Shown here: positions 1 through 7,423 of the stretch, one piece after another
How the letters are laid out: the number at the start of each line of letters is the position of its first letter
Numbering within the stretch: position 1 is the stretch's first letter
From: Anaerolineae bacterium
Lineage (GTDB): Bacteria; Chloroflexota; Anaerolineae; Anaerolineales; E44-bin32
NCBI GenBank assembly: GCA_030605795.1
Contig: JAUWHR010000025.1
Location: 1-42,205, forward strand
DNA: 42,205 nt
Direction of reading: 5' to 3'
Made by a program: the position numbers and the translations under genes
Notes under the pieces: model-generated
Told to the model about the DNA's origin: nothing
Database searches by the model: none
What the model saw: the letters and a program-made list of their open reading frames with translations, nothing else

Positions 1-2
1 CT

Positions 3-50
3 GTGACCCTGCTGATGTTCGTGCTCATCGATAAGTATATTGGCCTATGA
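3..50 (+). CDS. C-terminal end of an unidentified gene (partial)
   Basis: Reading from base 3 gives an open frame of 15 codons ending in TGA at 48-50; the hydrophobic tail LLMFVLIDKYIGL would fit the end of a membrane protein. It is followed at once by a hairpin, which supports a gene end. Too short to name; the rest lies outside the window. Confidence 0.3.
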   Translation: MTLLMFVLIDKYIGL

Positions 51-51
51 C

Positions 52-68
52 GGGGGTCGCAGACCCCC
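52..68 (+). terminator. GC-rich hairpin after the left-edge gene
   Basis: GGGGGTC, loop GCA, GACCCCC forms a perfect 7-bp stem two bases after the putative stop codon at 48-50. It is followed by only two T residues, so it is a weak intrinsic terminator or a simple 3' end hairpin. It also lies downstream of the minus-strand gene ending at 130 only in the opposite sense, so it is not the terminator of the ABC cluster. Confidence 0.35.
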
Positions 69-129
69 TTCGAGCATTTGAGATCTAGCTCCTCGTTCGA
101 GGCTGCCCTTTTGGGACAGCTCCTTTCAG

Positions 130-1230
130 CTACCGATCCGATCGTCGTACATTCCACACCACCACCGCATAGAGCAGGGTGGAGATCGCTAGCACACTAC
201 CCAGATTCGCCAGGACCTCCTCCCACGGTACGGTTTCGAGGAAAATGAAGCGGATGATCTCCGCCAGCGCCACGGAGGGTACCCAGGGCAGCATGGCCTG
301 AACGACCGCGGGAATGTCCAGACCCAACATGTTGACAAATAACGTGCCGATGAAAACCACTAAAAGCAACATCGTCAAACCGGCCACGTCTTGCTGGCGC
401 TCGAAGAAGCTGCCCAGCACCAGACCCACCCCCACGCTAAACACACCAATGCCAAGCACGAACAGCAGCACCATCTCCCAGTGGACCACCCCGGCCCAAT
501 TGATAGTGAACACTACGCTGGCTGCTACCATGACATAGAATAACCCCGCCAAAGCCTTCCCCACCACCACCTGGCTGATGCTGGCCGGAGAGACCAGCAA
601 TGCTTCCATGGTCTTGGTCTGTTTTTCCTCGAATAGCAGCGCCGGTACCAGTTGAATACCCATCATGAGGATGACGATCACCGGTGTTATTGTGACCATG
701 AGCAGCCACAGCCCTGCATCAGAGGAGGGATACACAATGTTCCCCTCAACGTTGATACGCACCGGCTGACCCACCATCTCCTCGAACTGCTCTTCGAAAC
801 CGGTTTTCAATTGGGAGGCCTTCATGCGATTAGCCCAAGCCACGTAACCGTCAAGTTCGGGCTGTCCGCCAGCTTCCAGGACCTGGTCGAAATCATCTGG
901 CACCGCCAGACCAAACTCCACGCCCAAGCCAAACCCCATACTCCCGATAACCTGTTCCACTTCGACAAGTGATCTCGCTCGCTGAACCTGGTACTGATCG
1001 CTATTTTCCAGTTCGGCGGTCAGCCGCGACTCACCATGGTCGTACACCAGCACCGGGATTTCCGGCGGGACCAGCATCAACCCCATCAACTTGGGCATCA
1101 ACAACATGAAGCCCATGCCCAAGATCAGGGATATTACGAGTTTGTTCCTGAGTGAATCAACGATGTCTTTAGATGCTATAGTCCAAATGAGATGCAGACC
1201 ATCGTTCCATCTTTCTTTTGTTATGTTCAT
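130..1230 (-). CDS. ABC-2 type transporter permease (second of two)
   Basis: A 366-residue membrane subunit of an ABC exporter of the NatB/DrrB/BcrB-like ABC-2 group. After a cytoplasmic N-terminus there is a first membrane helix near residues 31-55, a large external domain of about 115 residues, then five or six helices from about residue 171 to 360. The conserved segment EEKQTKTMEALLVSP, around residues 205-220, is typical of the coupling region after the second helix in this family. It is a paralogue of the gene at 1303-2376 (both begin with an IASKDIVD segment and end with VWxVRRxDR), so the two probably form a heterodimer served by the ATPase at 2379-3119. Last gene of the minus-strand cluster. 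The substrate cannot be told from sequence; the family exports ions, antibiotics and lipids. Confidence 0.88.
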   Translation of the reverse strand: MNITKERWNDGLHLIWTIASKDIVDSLRNKLVISLILGMGFMLLMPKLMGLMLVPPEIPVLVYDHGESRLTAELENSDQYQVQRARSLVEVEQVIGSMGFGLGVEFGLAVPDDFDQVLEAGGQPELDGYVAWANRMKASQLKTGFEEQFEEMVGQPVRINVEGNIVYPSSDAGLWLLMVTITPVIVILMMGIQLVPALLFEEKQTKTMEALLVSPASISQVVVGKALAGLFYVMVAASVVFTINWAGVVHWEMVLLFVLGIGVFSVGVGLVLGSFFERQQDVAGLTMLLLVVFIGTLFVNMLGLDIPAVVQAMLPWVPSVALAEIIRFIFLETVPWEEVLANLGSVLAISTLLYAVVVWNVRRSDR

Positions 1231-1264
1231 TTGTGTATTTCCCTTTTCGTTGAAGCGATTTGAC

Positions 1265-1299
1265 TAAACCCTAAGGATCTCTAAGACCCTTTGGGTTTA
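1265..1299 (-). repeat. Imperfect hairpin between the two permease genes
   Basis: TAAACCC at 1265-1271 pairs with GGGTTTA at 1293-1299, and AAGG at 1273-1276 pairs with CCTT at 1288-1291 across a single T-T mismatch. The hairpin lies in the 72-base gap between the two permease genes and has no T tract. It could tune the relative expression of the second permease; no more can be said. Confidence 0.45.
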
Positions 1300-1302
1300 C
1301 AA

Positions 1303-2376
1303 CTACCGATCCGCCCGTCTCACTTTCCAAACCACCACCGTGAAGACTAAGGCGATGCTCACCAGGATGATAGCCAGATCGAACACGAGCCGATCTGCCG
1401 GTGCGTGGCTGGACATTGCAAACTGGAAGACTTCCACCAGAGCCGTGGTCGGTATCCAGGCGAATATCGCCTTCAGGCTCGGAGCGAGATGGGGCATTCC
1501 TGCAAAAACTGTAGGAACGATCAAAAGGATCATGAGCGGAGCCAACAAAAGGGCCATCTGCTGCTGGGTTTGGACCAGACTACTCACCGCTAACGCCAAT
1601 CCGATGCTGAACGTCGCACACAACAGGAACGCCAGGAGCGCAAGCCCCCAGTTGGTGATGTAAATCCAGTTGAGGGCAAAGAACAACCCGCCAGTCAGCA
1701 CTACGTAAAACAACCCGGCCAGGGCTTTCCCCATCACCACCTGCCCGGTGGAAGCCGGGGAGACCAGCAGCGCGTCCATGGTCTTGGTCAGTTTTTCCTC
1801 CAGCATCAGGGCGGGTATCAAGGTAATGGCCACAAATAAGGTTACCAAGAGAATGTGCTGGTTCACCATGGTCGTTTCAATGTCGGGCGATGGGACGACG
1901 ATGTTCTCCCCGATCTCGACCCGCACTGGCTGGCCGAGCAGTTCGCTGAACTTTGCGCTGTATAACGTTTCCAGTTCAGCCACCTTTCCGCGCCATGCCC
2001 ACAAGATGTGGCCGGTGAGGGTGGTTTCATCGCCCGAGGCCAGGGTCTGCTCGAAATCGGCTGGCACGACGAGGCCACAATGTTCATGGCGCATATTTCT
2101 TTGCATTTGTCCTAGTGATGATACTTCGATATGGCGGATTTCGTAGCCATCCGATAACTCGATTGTTCCCTCAAACAGGCCAGAATCACCCTGGTCATAG
2201 ACGACCACTTCTATACACTTATCCCAGGGCCGGACTGTAGAAATCCAATAAAAGAACACCACCATGGCCATCATCAGGATGATATTGGTGCGGGTCGCCT
2301 TGTTCTTCAGGGCGTCCACGATGTCCTTCGAGGCGATCGCCCAGGTTATGTATAGGTTATCCAATAAGGTTTTCAT
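1303..2376 (-). CDS. ABC-2 type transporter permease (first of two)
   Basis: A 357-residue ABC-2 exporter permease. Membrane helix 1 lies near residues 30-47, followed by an external domain to about residue 168 and then a bundle of helices to the C-terminus. The EEKLTKTMDALLVSPAS segment after helix 2 matches the equivalent motif in the neighbouring permease. The start codon lies two bases after the stop of the ATPase gene (2379), so the two are certainly co-transcribed and perhaps translationally coupled. Together with 130-1230 it makes the membrane channel of a heterodimeric exporter. Substrate unknown. Confidence 0.88.
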   Translation of the reverse strand: MKTLLDNLYITWAIASKDIVDALKNKATRTNIILMMAMVVFFYWISTVRPWDKCIEVVVYDQGDSGLFEGTIELSDGYEIRHIEVSSLGQMQRNMRHEHCGLVVPADFEQTLASGDETTLTGHILWAWRGKVAELETLYSAKFSELLGQPVRVEIGENIVVPSPDIETTMVNQHILLVTLFVAITLIPALMLEEKLTKTMDALLVSPASTGQVVMGKALAGLFYVVLTGGLFFALNWIYITNWGLALLAFLLCATFSIGLALAVSSLVQTQQQMALLLAPLMILLIVPTVFAGMPHLAPSLKAIFAWIPTTALVEVFQFAMSSHAPADRLVFDLAIILVSIALVFTVVVWKVRRADR

Positions 2377-2378
2377 GA

Positions 2379-3119
2379 TTATTCACTCCCTCGCCCCAGA
2401 TACCTTCCGGTAAGCTGGACGAACACATCTTCTAATGTTGTTTTTTCGTCTTCACCGTATTCTGCCTTCAGGCGTTCGGGCGTGTCCAGGGCGACGATGC
2501 GGCCCTGGTCGATGATCGCCACCCGGTCGCTGAGCTGGTCGGCCTCTTCCATGTAGTGGGTGGTGAGGAAGACGGTCATGCCCTGCTGAGTGAGCTCGGT
2601 GACGATGGCCCGGATGGCGCGAGCCACATTGGGATCCAGGCCGCGGGTGGGTTCATCCAGGAAGAGTACCTTCGGTTTGTGGAGCAAGGCCCGGGCGATG
2701 AGGATCCGCTGCTTCATGCCGTTGGAGTAGGTTTTCATTTTGTCGCGTGCCCGATCGGTCATACCAACCTGGGCTATCACTTCCTCCACGCGGGGTTTCC
2801 CCACCCGGTATAACCGGGCGTAGAAGCGTAGATTATCGCGAGCTGACATACGTTCGTAGAGATTTTGACTGTCAAATACCACGCCGATCTGCGGCTTAAG
2901 GTGCTGGCGATCCTCGACAACGTCGCAACCCATTACCTGTGCCTTCCCAGATGTGGGACGTAGCTGACCGGTGAGCATTTTGATGGTTGTTGTTTTGCCG
3001 GCCCCATTCGGACCTAAGAAACCGAAGATCTCTCCGGGTTCTATGGCAAAGTTGATGCCATCTACGGCGCGCAGACCATTGTAATCTCGAGTCAGATTCT
3101 GAACTTCTATCGCTTTCAT
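2379..3119 (-). CDS. ABC transporter ATP-binding protein
   Basis: A canonical cytoplasmic ATPase of about 246 residues that powers the two ABC-2 permeases downstream. All motifs are intact: Walker A GPNGAGKTT, signature YSNGMKQR, Walker B VLFLDEP with D-loop GLD, and an H-loop histidine in LTTHYMEE. The C-terminal tail (ERLKAEYGEDEKTTLEDVF) is the usual end of the BcrA/DrrA/NatA-like group. The first in-frame ATG (3185) is probably not used: the chosen ATG at 3117-3119 begins MKAIEVQNL, as relatives do, and has GGGAG seven bases upstream. The segment NLYERMS resembles NLYNRMS in the LytTR-fused paralogue at 3888-4880, suggesting duplication of this gene gave rise to the regulator. Confidence 0.93.
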   Translation of the reverse strand: MKAIEVQNLTRDYNGLRAVDGINFAIEPGEIFGFLGPNGAGKTTTIKMLTGQLRPTSGKAQVMGCDVVEDRQHLKPQIGVVFDSQNLYERMSARDNLRFYARLYRVGKPRVEEVIAQVGMTDRARDKMKTYSNGMKQRILIARALLHKPKVLFLDEPTRGLDPNVARAIRAIVTELTQQGMTVFLTTHYMEEADQLSDRVAIIDQGRIVALDTPERLKAEYGEDEKTTLEDVFVQLTGRYLGRGSE

Positions 3120-3195
3120 TGTGGTACTCCCATTTCCTAGGTGTGCCATTTGGCGAGCAAGTGAGCTTGGGCTTCTATCTGCCAAAACTTGCTAT

Positions 3196-3405
3196 CTATA
3201 CACGCTTTTCTTTCTTGCGTTTGTCGATGCCCGCGCCGATGGATAAGCCAATGATGAAGCCCACGCTCATTTCAACGTCGAAGCCGAGTTCGGCGAGGAA
3301 CAATGCGATGCCAGCGCCGACAATCATGCCGAGGGCAGCCTTTCGGTTGATTTTCTTGGGCCTATGTGAATTTGACGCTATTGTCAGGATAATTCTCCCT
3401 TTCAT
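3196..3405 (-). CDS. Small glycine-rich membrane protein
   Basis: A 69-residue protein with a basic N-terminus (NSHRPKKINRKAA), two hydrophobic glycine-zipper-like segments (LGMIVGAGIALFLAELGF and VGFIIGLSIGAGID), and a very basic tail (KRKKEKR). It looks like a two-helix inner-membrane peptide. It sits 76 bases upstream of the ATPase start in the same direction, so it probably belongs to the exporter operon, perhaps as an accessory subunit. No strong Shine-Dalgarno is visible and the start is uncertain. I do not recognise a named family. Confidence 0.65.
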   Translation of the reverse strand: MKGRIILTIASNSHRPKKINRKAALGMIVGAGIALFLAELGFDVEMSVGFIIGLSIGAGIDKRKKEKRV

Positions 3406-3457
3406 GTTGCAGGGACTTGCGCCCTGTTTTGCTTAAACCGTCCGAATTCCTGGTTGC

Positions 3458-3486
3458 AGCATACAAAAAATGAAATCGTCTTGCAA
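3458..3486 (-). promoter_or_regulatory. Possible sigma70-type promoter for the exporter operon
   Basis: On the minus strand TTGCAA (3486-3481) and TATGCT (3463-3458) are separated by exactly 17 bases. Each box matches four of six consensus bases. It lies about 50 bases upstream of the small membrane protein start, the right place for the exporter operon promoter. Moderate to weak by itself. Confidence 0.35.
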
Positions 3487-3670
3487 TAAAATTCCGGCGG
3501 ACAGCGTGTAGGGGAGGCGAATGGCCTAAGAACGAGGGTGAACTACCCGTTATTTTGGTCGCTTATCAAGTGAAAAATGGGCTTAAATGACAATCGCAAG
3601 GGGTTATGACCAATACATTGATTATTAGTTGACGATAAAAACTCAGGAAATCAGGGTGTTATTGCGAGGC

Positions 3671-3707
3671 GTCCTTCGACTTCATTCAGGTTGATACGAC
3701 GAAGGAC
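3671..3707. repeat. Short inverted repeat in the spacer
   Basis: GTCCTTCG (3671-3678) is the reverse complement of CGAAGGAC (3700-3707). It adjoins the larger repeat at 3724-3817 and shares its CTTCG/CGAAG theme, so it may be a decayed member of the same element. The rest of the spacer 3406-3887 has no recognisable gene. Confidence 0.5.
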
Positions 3708-3723
3708 TTTTTCTCCCTTAATA

Positions 3724-3817
3724 TCATTCTGAGGAGCGAAGCGACGAAGAATCTCGTTGTTAGGAGAAATTGATATTTCATTAGGTGAAACGAGATCCTT
3801 CGCTTCGCTCAGGATGA
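3724..3817. repeat. Dispersed palindromic element of the GAGCGAAGCGA type
   Basis: The segment 3724-3756 (beginning TCATTCTGAG and ending GAATCTCG) is nearly the reverse complement of 3791-3817 (beginning CGAGATCCTTCG and ending CAGGATGA). Repeats built on ATTCTGAGCGAAGCGAAGAATCTC are widespread, non-coding interspersed palindromes in Chloroflexota and other environmental bacteria, from general knowledge. It could fold into a long hairpin in either transcript and lies between the LytTR-fused gene (upstream) and the exporter operon, so it could also end the regulator transcript. Confidence 0.65.
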
Positions 3818-3887
3818 CATTAAGAGGGACGTCATCTCAAACAGTGTCATTCCTGTTGTTTATGTTGTCTTTAAGCGGGGAAATGCG

Positions 3888-4880
3888 TCAGTAGCCCAAT
3901 AGCTCCCGTAGCTCACGAGCAGCCGACTTGCTCAGGGGGATTTGGGTGCCGGCTTCATCCTTCAATCTCAAGGTGAAGCTATCTCGGGTGAATGGGATTA
4001 CTTCTTTGACATGCTGTAAATTCACTAAATAGCTACGATGGGCGCGAAAAAAACCGCTACGGGACAAGCGCTCCTCAAGCTCGGCTAAGGTGAACTGCGT
4101 GGGTAGAAGGTCCTCAGCCGTCTGTAGAAACGCCCGGTCATCCTGAGCCATGACGTACAGGATATCCGCCGGATCTACCAGGTCCACCTTGCCTTCCTGC
4201 TTGGCCGGAATCATGAAGGGAAGACCGGCACGGGGTTCTTCTCCCGGGCGGTAGGAGTCGATGACTCGACCTTTTTCGAGGCGATAGATCGTATCGCAGA
4301 GCGGATCAAGTTTTGCGGTGTCTTCGGCCAAGATGAGTGTTGCCGCTCCATCCGCAGCCAACTGGCGTATTAGATCGCTCAATAAAACAACGCTTGTGTC
4401 GTCACACTTTGCAAATGGCTCAACAAGGAGGAGCACTTTAGGATCATGTAGAATCGCTCGCCCAAAAGCCAAACGCCTCTTCAGGTTGGAAGGCAGTTTC
4501 TCCACTTTGACATCGGCGTGGTCGGCCAGACCGACCTTCCTCAATACTTCTGCAACATGCGCTTTGGGGAGACGGTGTAGCCGGCAGTAGAATTTGAGAT
4601 TTCCTTCCGGCGACATACGGTTGTAGAGATTGTCCTCCGAAAACAAGACACCAACCTTGCGGCTGAAGTGATTCCTTTCTGCGTGCGGGTCAATCCCAGC
4701 TAGATGAACCTCACCCGCCGTAGGACGGGATTGGCCGGTAAGGAGTTCCAGCAATGTGTCTTTCCCGCTATCAACCGGTCCAACCAGGGCGGCGATCTCG
4801 CCAGCCTCTATTTTCAGGGCCTCAACATCGAGCACTGTTATTTGGTCGATGACCTTTTGTAAACCTTTGAGGTCAATCAT
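3888..4880 (-). CDS. Degenerate ABC ATPase fused to a LytTR DNA-binding domain
   Basis: A 330-residue two-domain protein. Residues 1-215 have the fold pattern of a BcrA-like ABC ATPase, but key residues are altered. Walker A reads GPVDSGKD (34-41) with Asp where Thr/Ser is needed, the signature reads LPSNLKRR (129-136) instead of LSGGxxQR, Walker B reads LLLVEP with Val153 for Asp, and the H-loop position reads AED. Residues 229-328 form a LytTR domain (KVDLVDPADILYV, FFRAHRSYLVNL, IPLSKSAARELRELL), a DNA-binding module usually attached to response regulators. It is likely a transcription factor that uses a pseudo-ATPase as sensor or dimeriser. It lies upstream of, and in line with, the exporter operon, its most likely target. 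Start ATG at 4880 has only a weak ribosome site. Confidence 0.85.
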   Translation of the reverse strand: MIDLKGLQKVIDQITVLDVEALKIEAGEIAALVGPVDSGKDTLLELLTGQSRPTAGEVHLAGIDPHAERNHFSRKVGVLFSEDNLYNRMSPEGNLKFYCRLHRLPKAHVAEVLRKVGLADHADVKVEKLPSNLKRRLAFGRAILHDPKVLLLVEPFAKCDDTSVVLLSDLIRQLAADGAATLILAEDTAKLDPLCDTIYRLEKGRVIDSYRPGEEPRAGLPFMIPAKQEGKVDLVDPADILYVMAQDDRAFLQTAEDLLPTQFTLAELEERLSRSGFFRAHRSYLVNLQHVKEVIPFTRDSFTLRLKDEAGTQIPLSKSAARELRELLGY

Positions 4881-5016
4881 TTTGGCTTTCTACTTTTACG
4901 AGTGCGATTGTTATATGGAGTTCTTGGCTTAAACAATCTTAGCATATCCAAGCTAAGTCTCAATAGACAGAGAACGAGGAAGTTCACATTGATGCGAATT
5001 ACATGTCTTATAGTGT

Positions 5017-6240
5017 TTAGGGTGCGGGTTCAAGGCAGTAAATGGCACCTCCGTGGTCGATCAGGCAGACCCGCCCGCCTATATCCTGGCCAAAGGAGCT
5101 GATATTGAAGTCGGTTTCAAACAATATGGCGCTCTCCCAGTTCCCTCCCGTGTCACGCACCAATCCCCAAATGCGCCCACTGCCGTAATCGCCGTACAGG
5201 TAAACCCCCTGCCAGTCAGGGAGTGAGGGGTCGCGCACCACCACTCCCCCTATCACCGAGTAGCCCAGGTCGTGACCGTACTCGGCCACCGGGTCGGTCA
5301 GGCCTTCGGTGGTGTCGCCGGCAAAGGAGTGTGATCCTTCACGGATATTCCAGCCGTAGTTGACGCCTCCTAGTGCACCGGAGGGCTGAAAGTTAATCTC
5401 CTCCCAATCGTCTTGACCCACGTCACTGATGTACAGGTCTCCGGTCAACTGGTCAAATGCAAACCGCCACGGGTTCCGTAGTCCATAAGCCCAGATCTCG
5501 GGCAGGCCGCCGCCGGCAGCGAAGGGGTTGTCAGGAGGGATAGCGTATGGGTCAGCCGAGTCGACATCGAGGCGTAATAGTTTGCCCAGATATGTATCTA
5601 GGTTTTGGCTGTTGCCCTCTGGATCGTTGGCCGAACCACCGTCACCGGTGGCGATGTAGAGATAGCCGTCGGGGCCGAAAGCCATCCCCCCGCCATTGTG
5701 GTTGGCATAGGGCTGGTCAAAGCGCAGGATCACCCTCAGGCTGTTTCGGTCGGTAAAATTTCGCTCGGATGAGATCTCGAAGCGGGCTATCACAGTGTTG
5801 CCGAAGGCGTCGGTGTAATTGACGAACAGGCGGCCGTTCTCGGCATAGTTGGGGTGGAAGGCCAATCCGAGTAATCCCTGCTCATCGCCACTGTCGCTCA
5901 CCCACTCCCGAATGTCGAGGAACGGCTCTGGCAGCGTCTCCCCACCCTCGACGATCCAGGTCAGACCGCGTTGGTCCACCACGAAAAGCCGCTCGTCCCC
6001 GGCATGCTGCAGGTCAACGGGTTTCTCCAGCTCACCCACTACGAAGGACCAGTGGGTTGTGCTTGAGTCCGGCAGCTCATCGACGAAATCAGATTTGGTG
6101 GGCGTAGGGGGTGGAAGCGTAGGTTCGATCTGGGTTGGAGTGACAGGGGCGGCCTCCGGGATCGTCGGTATTGGAGTTGAGGTCGGTTGTGAACAGCTCA
6201 CCAGGGCTAATAAAAACGCGAGAGGAATCAATCGGCGCAT
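5017..6240 (-). CDS. PQQ-dependent aldose sugar dehydrogenase, lipoprotein
   Basis: A 407-residue secreted enzyme of the glucose/sorbosone dehydrogenase family (PF07995, YliI/Asd-like), which oxidises aldoses outside the cytoplasm using PQQ. The ATG at 6238-6240 is chosen because AGGAG lies seven bases upstream and it gives a classic lipoprotein signal, MRRLIPLAFLLALVSC with lipobox LVSC. A Pro/Thr-rich linker follows. The family's beta-propeller motifs are clear: GLAFHPNY, NHNGGGMAFGPDGYLYIATGDGG, AYGLRNPWRFAFD and YISDVGQDDWEEIN. It is divergent from 6413. No PQQ biosynthesis genes are in the window. Confidence 0.9.
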   Translation of the reverse strand: MRRLIPLAFLLALVSCSQPTSTPIPTIPEAAPVTPTQIEPTLPPPTPTKSDFVDELPDSSTTHWSFVVGELEKPVDLQHAGDERLFVVDQRGLTWIVEGGETLPEPFLDIREWVSDSGDEQGLLGLAFHPNYAENGRLFVNYTDAFGNTVIARFEISSERNFTDRNSLRVILRFDQPYANHNGGGMAFGPDGYLYIATGDGGSANDPEGNSQNLDTYLGKLLRLDVDSADPYAIPPDNPFAAGGGLPEIWAYGLRNPWRFAFDQLTGDLYISDVGQDDWEEINFQPSGALGGVNYGWNIREGSHSFAGDTTEGLTDPVAEYGHDLGYSVIGGVVVRDPSLPDWQGVYLYGDYGSGRIWGLVRDTGGNWESAILFETDFNISSFGQDIGGRVCLIDHGGAIYCLEPAP

Positions 6241-6263
6241 GGCGAAACTCCTTGGTAAAGTAT

Positions 6264-6275
6264 GTACAATTGTAC
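6264..6275. promoter_or_regulatory. 12-bp perfect palindrome upstream of the dehydrogenase
   Basis: GTACAATTGTAC lies 24-35 bases upstream of the dehydrogenase start codon, within its promoter or leader. Perfect 12-base dyads at this place are typical operators, but no matching regulator is adjacent, so its protein is unknown. Confidence 0.4.
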
Positions 6276-6300
6276 TGTTCTGAGTAGTTTGAGCCACTAG

Positions 6301-6375
6301 TCAGGTATCATAGTGGGGATCGGGGAGCAGGGATTAGGGATCAGGAAAAACAAGTTGCTCTTCACTGATACCTGA
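6301..6375. repeat. Inverted repeat enclosing GGGAT-rich sequence
   Basis: TCAGGTATCA (6301-6310) and TGATACCTGA (6366-6375) are perfect reverse complements. The sequence inside is built of GGGAT/GGGATC-like units (GGGGATCGGGGAGCAGGGAT), and the complement of 6376-6393 (GATATGGGATT and so on) has the same character. It fills most of the 6241-6412 divergent spacer and seems to be a small repeat-derived element rather than a gene. Confidence 0.55.
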
Positions 6376-6412
6376 TCTCCAATCCCATATCCCTTTGTCC
6401 TAGGAGTTGTAT

Positions 6413-7423
6413 GTGTTTGACCATTATCGTAGCGAAGCCGGGTTTGCTCTCCTGGCGGTGCGGGCTGCGGCTCGTTTATGTCGACGGATTCAGGATGAGA
6501 TGGTTTCACCCGCCATGGAGAAGTCCGATCGCTCACCGGTGACAGTGGCCGATTTCGCCTCTCAGGCCGTCATAGCACGGATGCTGCAGGGGGCGTTTCC
6601 TGATGATCCTCTCGTGGCTGAGGAGGACAGTACAGCGCTACAGGCGACCGACCGGGCTCAGACGTTGTCGGCAGTGACATTCTATGTCTCCAGCCTGCAA
6701 CCGGAGGCGAATCAGGAGTCAGTATACGACTGGATCGACCTCGGCTCAGGAGAGCCGGAGGCCCGTTTTTGGGTACTGGATCCAATCGATGGAACGAAGG
6801 GTTTCCTGCGCGGCGACCAGTACGTCGTGGCGCTGGCATTGGTTGAAGAAGGCCAGGTCGTGCTTGGCGCGATGGGATGCCCCAACCTGAATAAGAACCT
6901 ACGACCTGAGGTTGGTGGGACCGGAAGCACGGTGATTGCGGTGCGCGGCCAGGGTGCCTGGGTGGCCGGCATGGATGGCGGCAAGCCAACTAAATTACAG
7001 GTTTCTGGGCAGCGGGACCCGAAGCAGGCGCGCTTGCTCCGCTCGTTTGCGGCTGAGCACACGAACGTAGCCAAGATCGACCAGTTGATTGCCGCGCTTG
7101 GTAGCCGTCACCCCCCTGTCCTGATGGATAGCGCAGCCAAGTATGCCGTCTTGGCTGTTGGTGATGGCGACTTGCTTTTCCGCTTACTTTCCCTGAAGAG
7201 ACCGGATTACGTTGAGAAAATCTGGGATCAGGCAGCCGGCTCCATAATCGTCGAAGAAGCCGGTGGGAAGGTGAGCGATCTGGCTGGGCGTAATTTAGAT
7301 TTCAGTCGTGGGCGGCAGCTAACTGACAACCTCGGTGTCCTGGCTTCTAATGGCTGGTTGCACGAGCCGGCGTTGGAGGCTTTACGGGTTGTCGGGGCTG
7401 ACCGGCGACCGGAGGGGTCGTGA
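6413..7423 (+). CDS. 3'(2'),5'-bisphosphate nucleotidase (inositol monophosphatase family)
   Basis: A roughly 336-residue magnesium-dependent phosphatase of the HAL2/CysQ branch, which hydrolyses 3'-phosphoadenosine 5'-phosphate to AMP during sulfate assimilation and RNA turnover. Family signatures are present: KSDRSPVTVADFASQA, the acidic VAEED, WVLDPIDGTKGF (metal-binding DPIDGT) and, near the C-terminus, EKIWDQAAGSIIVEEAGG. GTG at 6413 is preferred over TTG at 6407, because the AGGAG at 6402-6406 sits directly against the TTG but six bases before the GTG. Its stop overlaps the next start by four bases. No sulfate assimilation genes are adjacent, and a plain inositol phosphatase role is not excluded. 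Confidence 0.87.
   Translation: MFDHYRSEAGFALLAVRAAARLCRRIQDEMVSPAMEKSDRSPVTVADFASQAVIARMLQGAFPDDPLVAEEDSTALQATDRAQTLSAVTFYVSSLQPEANQESVYDWIDLGSGEPEARFWVLDPIDGTKGFLRGDQYVVALALVEEGQVVLGAMGCPNLNKNLRPEVGGTGSTVIAVRGQGAWVAGMDGGKPTKLQVSGQRDPKQARLLRSFAAEHTNVAKIDQLIAALGSRHPPVLMDSAAKYAVLAVGDGDLLFRLLSLKRPDYVEKIWDQAAGSIIVEEAGGKVSDLAGRNLDFSRGRQLTDNLGVLASNGWLHEPALEALRVVGADRRPEGS

Noticed and set aside
1287..1301. 15-base sequence CCCTTTGGGTTTACA identical to 19123-19137, part of the HTH operator
   Set aside because: At 1287 the second operator arm with correct order and spacing is missing, and the local TAAACCC is on the other side. It looks like coincidence of a hairpin sequence, not a second regulator site.
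6297..6536. A 79-codon minus-strand frame upstream of the dehydrogenase
   Set aside because: It reads through the GGGAT-rich repeat and the start of the nucleotidase gene on the other strand; low-complexity Pro/Ile content, no homology seen.
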